Source: Bacillota bacterium (lineage in GTDB: Bacteria; Bacillota; Clostridia; Christensenellales; CAG-138). Taken from it: a DNA stretch of 64,000 nt. The stretch spans positions 1 through 64,000 of the forward strand of contig JAEWUO010000003.1 in NCBI GenBank assembly GCA_023459335.1, written 5' to 3'. The translations under genes and the position numbers were made by a program. The notes under the pieces were generated by a model, which was not told the origin of the DNA, made no database searches, and saw only the letters and a program-made list of their open reading frames with translations. Positions 58,983-64,000 of the stretch are shown here, in pieces (within the stretch, counting starts at the first letter, position 1; the number at the start of each line of letters is the position of its first letter).

Positions 58983-60644
58983 ATGTACGAAAAATACTCG
59001 GGATTGCCCGACACAAGCAAGCCGGCCTCCCCGGATCAAGGGCGAAACACCGTGCGTCCGGCAAATCGAAACGTTCATTCCACAGAGGAACCCGACTATA
59101 TGGAATATTATCGCGCGCCAAGCCGCAGCGGCGCATCTTCGTCAAAACGCGCCAGCGCACGCAGAGCCAAAGCGCGCAAACGCAAGTTCATCGTCGGGCT
59201 GATGAGTCTGGCTTTTCTCGCGCTGCTCATCGCTGCAATCGTCCTGCTCGCAAGAAGCTGCTCTTCTTCACCGGATGTCGAGCTGGAAACCGGCAAGTTC
59301 CGAAACGGCGTATACATCAACAGCATGAACCTCTCCGGCAAAACCGTCGACGAAGTGCAGGAGCAGCTCGAATACAACGAAACATATTTGCTGAACAATA
59401 TCGCGATAACGCTCTCAAGCTCGGAAATCAACGCGGTCGTCACCGGCGCGGATATGAACGCGACCTCCAACCTGAACGAAGTGATCCAGCAGGCGCTAGC
59501 GGGCGGAGCAAATCAAACGTATAACACGAAAATCTCGATCGACGAAGCCGCGCTGACCGCGCGTATCCAGCAGATCAATCAGACCTCCAGCGCACCGCCG
59601 GCAGACGCGACGGTTACGTTTGTCACATCCAGCAGCGGAAAGACCACGCCGCAGTATGCGGACGGCACGCCGGGATACGGCCTTGACGTCGAGTCAACGG
59701 TAGCGCTCATCAAGCAGGTGATCGATTCCGGCGATACCACGCAGCTGCAGACGACACTTTCGCCGCAGATCACGACCGTACCGCCTGCCGTTACGGTCGA
59801 CGATCTGAAAGCGCATACCGCGCTGATCGGAAAATTCACGACTACATACGATTTTAAAGGCACGGCGGAGGACACGGAGGAACAGCGTACCGTATATATT
59901 CCAAACCGCGCGTTTAACGTTGAAAAAGCCGCGGATAAAATCAGCGGCCAGGTTATTCAACCGCAAAAAAAGTGGAGTTTTAACGATGTCGTCGGCGACC
60001 GCACGGAAGCAAACGGCTGGAAACTTGCGCAGGGTATCTTCGGCGGCGACCGCAAAACTCCGCAGTTCGGCGGCGGCGTCTGCCAGGTGAGCACGACGCT
60101 TTACAACGCGCTGCTGCAGGCGTACCCGTATTTCGACGGAACGTTCGTCCGCTCGAGGCACTCGATCCCGTCCACTTATGTGGATATGGGTTTGGACGCG
60201 ACGGTCGATACCAACCATATCGATTTCGGGTTTACGAATAATTCGGAATACCCGATCTATATCTATACCTACATCTCCGAAAACAAGATGTCGAAGAGCC
60301 GCAAGAGAGATTTAACCGTCCTGATCTACGGCCAGGCGCTGCCGGACGGAGCCGAATATAAAACGCGCACCGTCATCGTTTCCCAGGAAGAGCCGGGCGA
60401 GCCAGACATCACTTACTCCAGCAAGATGTTCGAGGGCGAAGAAAACGTACTTGCGGACGCGCACACCAAATATGTAGTCGATGTTTTTATCGATAAATAC
60501 GTCAACGGGGAAAAGGTGGACGAACGGTTTGTCGTCGAGGATACCTATCCGGGCAACCCGCTTCGCAAGATTGTCGGCACCAAGCCCACGCCGACGCCAG
60601 TTCTGGAAGAAACGCCAACGCCGGTACCAACGGAAGGGCCGTGA
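58983..60644 (+). CDS. VanW-family membrane-anchored protein
   Basis: 553 residues. A basic cytoplasmic N-terminus (ending SKRASARRAKARKRK) precedes one membrane helix at about 70-90. Two peptidoglycan-binding-4-like repeats (about 100-300) are followed by the VanW domain (about 315-450) with FNDVVGDRTEANGW, FGGGVCQVSTTLYNA and RSRHSIPSTYVDMGLDATV. A G5-like segment and a Pro/Thr tail (PTPTPVLEETPTPVPT) end it. VanW occurs in vancomycin-resistance clusters, but most homologues are housekeeping cell-wall proteins. It is a single-gene unit with AAGGA before the ATG. Confidence 0.9.
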   Translation: MYEKYSGLPDTSKPASPDQGRNTVRPANRNVHSTEEPDYMEYYRAPSRSGASSSKRASARRAKARKRKFIVGLMSLAFLALLIAAIVLLARSCSSSPDVELETGKFRNGVYINSMNLSGKTVDEVQEQLEYNETYLLNNIAITLSSSEINAVVTGADMNATSNLNEVIQQALAGGANQTYNTKISIDEAALTARIQQINQTSSAPPADATVTFVTSSSGKTTPQYADGTPGYGLDVESTVALIKQVIDSGDTTQLQTTLSPQITTVPPAVTVDDLKAHTALIGKFTTTYDFKGTAEDTEEQRTVYIPNRAFNVEKAADKISGQVIQPQKKWSFNDVVGDRTEANGWKLAQGIFGGDRKTPQFGGGVCQVSTTLYNALLQAYPYFDGTFVRSRHSIPSTYVDMGLDATVDTNHIDFGFTNNSEYPIYIYTYISENKMSKSRKRDLTVLIYGQALPDGAEYKTRTVIVSQEEPGEPDITYSSKMFEGEENVLADAHTKYVVDVFIDKYVNGEKVDERFVVEDTYPGNPLRKIVGTKPTPTPVLEETPTPVPTEGP

Positions 60645-60654
60645 CAAACTTCGA

Positions 60655-60684
60655 AGGCGGAAGCTCGTGCTTCCGCCTTTTTCT
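60655..60684 (+). terminator. Terminator after the VanW-family gene
   Basis: GGCGGAAGC-TCGT-GCTTCCGCC hairpin followed by TTTTTCTC. Confidence 0.9.
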
Positions 60685-60690
60685 CTTTTG

Positions 60691-61146
60691 TCAGCGTTCC
60701 GCTCTTCCCTCTCTTTCGTCCTTTCCGGCAGCGCGGTAGAGCAGCATCCGCCGCGAGAAAAAGTTGAACAGATACGTCAGCACGCCGGAGAGCACGCGTG
60801 AAATCCGGTAATCCACGCGAATCACGCCGGTAAAGAGATACATGCTCCCTTCCGTTACGGCCAGCGCAAGCAGTGAAATGACGAGGAACAGCGCCAGCTC
60901 TTTTTTCAGCGGCAGAGCGCCGCGCCGGAATACGAACCAGACGCCGATGAAATAGTTCACCGCGATGCCGACAAGAAACGCCAGCGGCACCGCGACGAGA
61001 TAGTGCAGGCCCGCGATCTCCTTGAGCAGCAGCAGCGTCCCGTAATCCGCCGCAAAACCGCCGAACGCCGCAGCCCCGTACCGAATCGCCTGAACCGGCA
61101 GCCGCGCATCGTCGCGCAGGCGCGGCAGTTTCGTTTGTTTTCGCAT
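60691..61146 (-). CDS. GtrA-family membrane protein
   Basis: 151 residues with four helices. IRYGAAAFGGFAADYGTLLLL and VPLAFLVGIAVNYFIGVWFVFRR match GtrA, and FNFFSRRMLLYR is the usual C-terminus. GtrA proteins are thought to help polyprenyl-linked sugars cross the membrane and often work with a GT2 synthase, such as the one at 40.8-41.8 kb. ATG at 61144-61146 lies 6 bases past the -10 and has no ribosome binding site; predicted leaderless. Confidence 0.88.
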   Translation of the reverse strand: MRKQTKLPRLRDDARLPVQAIRYGAAAFGGFAADYGTLLLLKEIAGLHYLVAVPLAFLVGIAVNYFIGVWFVFRRGALPLKKELALFLVISLLALAVTEGSMYLFTGVIRVDYRISRVLSGVLTYLFNFFSRRMLLYRAAGKDEREGRAER

Positions 61147-61152
61147 GTGCTC

Positions 61153-61210
61153 AGTATATCAAGCAAACGCCGCGCTGACAATTGCAATCGTCCGTCAAAC
61201 ACGGTAAAAT
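61153..61210. promoter_or_regulatory. Abutting divergent promoters, gtrA-like gene and asnB
   Basis: Minus: TTGTCA (61176-61181), 17 bp, TATACT (61153-61158). Plus: TTGCAA (61182-61187), 17 bp, TAAAAT (61205-61210). The two -35 hexamers touch; the junction reads TGACAATTGCAA. Confidence 0.75.
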
Positions 61211-61256
61211 AATCTGGTTATGCAATACATGAATACAATCTGTCTTCGGGGGATTT

Positions 61257-63134
61257 ATGTGCGGAATCTGCGGTATCGTTTCCTTTGACTCCGATGCGAA
61301 AGAAGCGGATATCCGCCGCATGATGGACGCCGTGTCGCATCGCGGGCCGGACGGCGGAGGCTGCGCGCTCTTCGGCAGCCTCGCGCTGGGACATCGCCGT
61401 CTTTCGATTCTCGACTTAAGCGAGAACGCGTTTCAGCCCATGCGGTATCTGGACCGGTATGTCGTCACCTATAACGGCGAAATCTATAACTATATCGAAC
61501 TGCGCGAAGAGCTCAAAGAGCAGGGCTATACGTTTTCCACCGACTGCGACACCGAGGTGCTGCTCGCAGCCTATGCGCGCTGGGGAGAAGACTGCCTGAG
61601 CCGCTTCAACGGCATGTGGGGCTTCTGCATCTACGACGAGCAGGAACAGACGCTGTTCTGCGCGCGGGACCGTTTCGGGATCAAGCCGTTTTACTACATG
61701 CGGCAAAGCGGCTATTTCGCGTTCGCTTCCGAAATCAAGCAATTGTTATTATTAGAGAAAACACCGCCGAAAGCGAACCGCGATATGCTGCTCGCATTTT
61801 TGATCACGGCGCAGCTGGATCATTCCTCCAGTACGCTCTTTGACGGAATCTCTCAGCTCGAACCCGGCACCTGCCTGACTTTCGACCTGAACACACGGTG
61901 TATGCAGGTGAGGCGCTGGTACGATCTGACGCGCGTTAAGCCGTCCCGCGCATCGTTTAACGAGAATGTCCGTATCTACCGCGATAAGTTCACCGACGCG
62001 GTCCGCCTGCGCCTTAGATCGGACGTTCCGGTCGGCTCGTGCCTCTCCGGCGGGCTCGACAGCTCGTCGATCGTCTGTACGATCAACCGCCTTCTTCGCG
62101 AAAGCGGACATCCATACGAGCAGCATGTGGTTTCCGTCTGCTTTGACGAGCCGCAGTACGATGAGCGGCCGTATATGGACGCCGTGCTGGAGCAGACCGG
62201 CGCGATATCGCACCGAACGTTTCCAAATATCGACAACGTGCTCGACGAGTTGGATCATTTTACCCGGCAGATGGATGAACCGATCACCTCTACCTCCCAT
62301 TACGCGCAGTGGTGCGTTTACCGCGAGGCAAAGAAGAGCGGGCTGACCGTCATGCTCGACGGTCAGGGCGCGGACGAACAGCTCGCTGGCTATACGGAGT
62401 TCTTCGATCTGATGTTCATCGAATTGATCCGTTCGCTCCGTTTCTTCCGCCTCGAGCGGGAGATCCGGCTCTTCAACGAGCGGCGCAAAACCGCGTTTTA
62501 CCAGTCCGGCTGGAGGTATCGGCTCGAACTGCTCCTGCGCGCGTTTACGCCGGATTTCATCAAGCGTTACCGCCGCAGAAAACAGATAGCCGCGCTCGGC
62601 CCTTACACTGCGGAGCAGATGCGCAGCCCGGAAGTCCAGCGCCTGAGCGAGAGTTTTGATATCAAACGTCCCCGCTCGTTCATTCACGCGCAGATCTTCC
62701 GTACGCTCGCGGTACTGCTGCACTACGGCGACCGCAATTCCATGGCGTTTTCGGTCGAAAGCCGGCTCCCGTTCCTCGATTACCGGCTTGTCGAAGCGGT
62801 GTACGCCATGCCGCTCTCCCATAAAATACGAAACGGTTTAACCAAACGCGTGATGCGCGCGGCGATGCGCGGCGTCATGCCGGACGTCATCACCGACCGG
62901 ATCAGCAAACTCGGCTTCACTACGCCTGAGGAAGAATGGATGCGCGAGCATCCGGAACAATTTCGCTCCCTTCTCGCTTCCTCCGCGGACAGGCTCGCCC
63001 CGATGCTGGATCGGCAGCGTACGCTCGATTGGTACGATGAAATCTGGCGGACGGACCGTTTTCGCGAATGTCACGTGATCTGGCGGATCATCAGCGCCGC
63101 AAGGTGGGCGGATCTGTTTCAGGTCGAGATCTAG
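61257..63134 (+). CDS. asnB: Asparagine synthase (glutamine-hydrolyzing)
   Basis: 625 residues. The glutaminase domain starts with Cys2 (MCGICGIVSFD) and has HRGPDGGG and YNGEIYNY. The synthetase domain has the PP-loop LSGGLDSSSI (about 264-273) and DGQGADEQLAGY. The size and RDRFGIKPFYY loop are those of AsnB. Some members of this group modify envelope glycans instead of making free asparagine; with GtrA next to it and glycosyltransferases in the window this possibility remains open. GGGGG lies 6 bases before the ATG. Confidence 0.92.
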   Translation: MCGICGIVSFDSDAKEADIRRMMDAVSHRGPDGGGCALFGSLALGHRRLSILDLSENAFQPMRYLDRYVVTYNGEIYNYIELREELKEQGYTFSTDCDTEVLLAAYARWGEDCLSRFNGMWGFCIYDEQEQTLFCARDRFGIKPFYYMRQSGYFAFASEIKQLLLLEKTPPKANRDMLLAFLITAQLDHSSSTLFDGISQLEPGTCLTFDLNTRCMQVRRWYDLTRVKPSRASFNENVRIYRDKFTDAVRLRLRSDVPVGSCLSGGLDSSSIVCTINRLLRESGHPYEQHVVSVCFDEPQYDERPYMDAVLEQTGAISHRTFPNIDNVLDELDHFTRQMDEPITSTSHYAQWCVYREAKKSGLTVMLDGQGADEQLAGYTEFFDLMFIELIRSLRFFRLEREIRLFNERRKTAFYQSGWRYRLELLLRAFTPDFIKRYRRRKQIAALGPYTAEQMRSPEVQRLSESFDIKRPRSFIHAQIFRTLAVLLHYGDRNSMAFSVESRLPFLDYRLVEAVYAMPLSHKIRNGLTKRVMRAAMRGVMPDVITDRISKLGFTTPEEEWMREHPEQFRSLLASSADRLAPMLDRQRTLDWYDEIWRTDRFRECHVIWRIISAARWADLFQVEI

Positions 63135-63140
63135 CGCATC

Positions 63141-63172
63141 AAAAAACCGCCCGATTTTATCGGGCGGTTTTC
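63141..63172. terminator. Bidirectional terminator, asnB / S1-domain gene
   Basis: AAAACCGCCCGAT-TTT-ATCGGGCGGTTTT perfect hairpin. Confidence 0.9.
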
Positions 63173-63181
63173 GTATACTGT

Positions 63182-64000
63182 TTATTTTTCGTCGTCCATC
63201 TTGATGCTGCCAAAGAGAGACGCAAGGGATGTTGTCGCTTCCTGCACCGGCGGGAGTTCGTAATCGCCGTCCTCGTTGGTGCGGCGGCGGCGATCCATAC
63301 GATCGCTCTTATCAGATGCCGGCCGTTCGCTGCCGGACGCACGCGGTGTGCTATCGCGTTTTTCACGCTGCTGCGCCTGCTGCGAGTCGCGCTGCTGCTG
63401 GCGTTGTTCCTGCCGCTCGGCGTACTGGCGGTCGCGTTCGGCTTTCTCTGCCTTGAGCTGTTCCGCAAGTTCGGGATCTTCCTCCAGAAGCGCTTCCTTG
63501 CGGCTCAGGCTGATCCGCTTTGCTTCGGGACTGACTTCCAGCACCTTGCAGCGCACGATGTCGCCGACCTTAAGTTCGTCTTCGACCTTCGCGATGCGGT
63601 GCACGGAAACCTGCGAAATATGGATCAGTCCGTCGATTGTGCTCTCCAGCGCGACGAACGCGCCGAAGGGTACGATGCGAACCACTTTCCCTTCCACGAT
63701 GGAACCGACGGGGTACTTTTCGCCCGCGAGCATCCAGGGCTTTGGTTGAAGCTGTTTATAGCCGAGGGATACGCGCTCTTTCTCCACGTCCACGTTGAGG
63801 ATGAGCACTTCGATTTCCTGACCGATGGAGAACACGTCGGATGGATGCTTGACGCGGCCCCAGGCTGCGTCCGTCACATGGACGAGTCCGTCGATGCCGC
63901 CAATATCCACGAACGCGCCGAAATCCGCGATCCTGCGGACGATGCCGTTCACCTTGCTGCCGACGACCAGCGCTTCCCACTTGCCGCGTTTTTCCGCGGC
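63182..64000 (-). CDS. S1-domain RNA-binding protein (ribosomal protein S1-like), N-terminus beyond the window
   Basis: About 272 C-terminal residues are visible; the frame runs off the right edge. Two S1 OB-fold domains are complete: the first with GIVRRIADFGAFVDIGGIDGLVH, the second with GKVVRIVPFGAFVALESTIDGL and VSPEAKRISLSRKEA. A charged, Gln/Arg-rich low-complexity tail (ERQEQRQQQRDSQQAQQREK) and a short conserved end (TTSLASLFGSIKMDDE) follow. It is either RpsA or the S1 part of an IspH-S1 fusion, which is common in Clostridia; the missing N-terminus would decide. Confidence 0.88.
   Translation of the reverse strand, partial: AAEKRGKWEALVVGSKVNGIVRRIADFGAFVDIGGIDGLVHVTDAAWGRVKHPSDVFSIGQEIEVLILNVDVEKERVSLGYKQLQPKPWMLAGEKYPVGSIVEGKVVRIVPFGAFVALESTIDGLIHISQVSVHRIAKVEDELKVGDIVRCKVLEVSPEAKRISLSRKEALLEEDPELAEQLKAEKAERDRQYAERQEQRQQQRDSQQAQQREKRDSTPRASGSERPASDKSDRMDRRRRTNEDGDYELPPVQEATTSLASLFGSIKMDDEK

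Noticed and set aside
1..64000. CRISPR array, prophage or restriction/defence island
   Set aside because: No regularly spaced repeats, cas, phage structural or defence genes were seen; the only repeats are the two-copy ones listed.

Overview
The window looks like a chromosomal segment of a Bacillota bacterium, most likely a moderately G+C-rich member of the Clostridia. Reasons: strong AGGAGG-type ribosome binding sites, a T-box leader, a stand-alone Spo0A effector domain, and families common in Clostridia (the GGGtGRT protein with its NifU-like partner, DUF134, DUF2812, DUF2871, VanW). Genus cannot be read from the sequence. Apart from one decayed insertion sequence (about 52.8-54.3 kb) and the broken gene beside it, this is ordinary host DNA with no prophage, CRISPR array or rRNA.

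Layout. 1-7 kb, minus strand: end-truncated lepA, a membrane-anchored NlpC/P60 endopeptidase, an ECF transporter S component, a DMT exporter, and a GGGtGRT/Fe-S scaffold pair behind a duplicated A+T-rich upstream block. 7-9.7 kb, plus strand: an unknown gene, a YhhN membrane protein and RmuC. 9.8-15.9 kb, minus: an MBL hydrolase, DUF134 and a Cys/His-rich peptide with palindromic operators, an operon of Nudix, two tandemly duplicated GNATs and a TfoX-C protein, and an autoregulated TetR-ABC exporter operon. 16-26.6 kb, minus: GT-C-like membrane proteins, prfC, tRNA-Ala, an oxidoreductase, a GNAT-racemase-DUF2812 operon, tRNA-Arg and an SDR. 26.7-31 kb: endonuclease IV, then a three-gene GT4 operon.

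31-35.4 kb is the most interesting metabolic locus: an uncharacterised glycyl radical enzyme, its radical-SAM activase and a flavin split-barrel protein in one tightly coupled operon. 35.5-48 kb: a Spo0A_C protein, an Fe-alcohol dehydrogenase/ThiF pair, a GT-C-like protein, a GT2, pyrG, glmS with a hairpin leader, and an orphan trpB under a complete tryptophan T-box. 48-52.8 kb: clpB preceded by a ribbon-helix-helix gene in the same operon, and a PatB-type C-S lyase. 52.8-64 kb: a dead IS1182-type element, a ydeI pseudogene, OsmC, an Fpg-like protein without its catalytic residues, a nitroreductase, a molybdopterin lipoprotein beside a frameshifted DUF2871 gene, VanW, GtrA, asnB, and the C-terminal part of an S1-domain protein.

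Promoters can be read well here: many genes have -35/-10 pairs with 16-18 bp spacing. Three genes (SDR, first GT4, GtrA) have a -10 element ending 6-7 bp before the ATG and no ribosome binding site, so they are predicted to be leaderless. Two of these share abutting, back-to-back -35 elements with a divergent operon.
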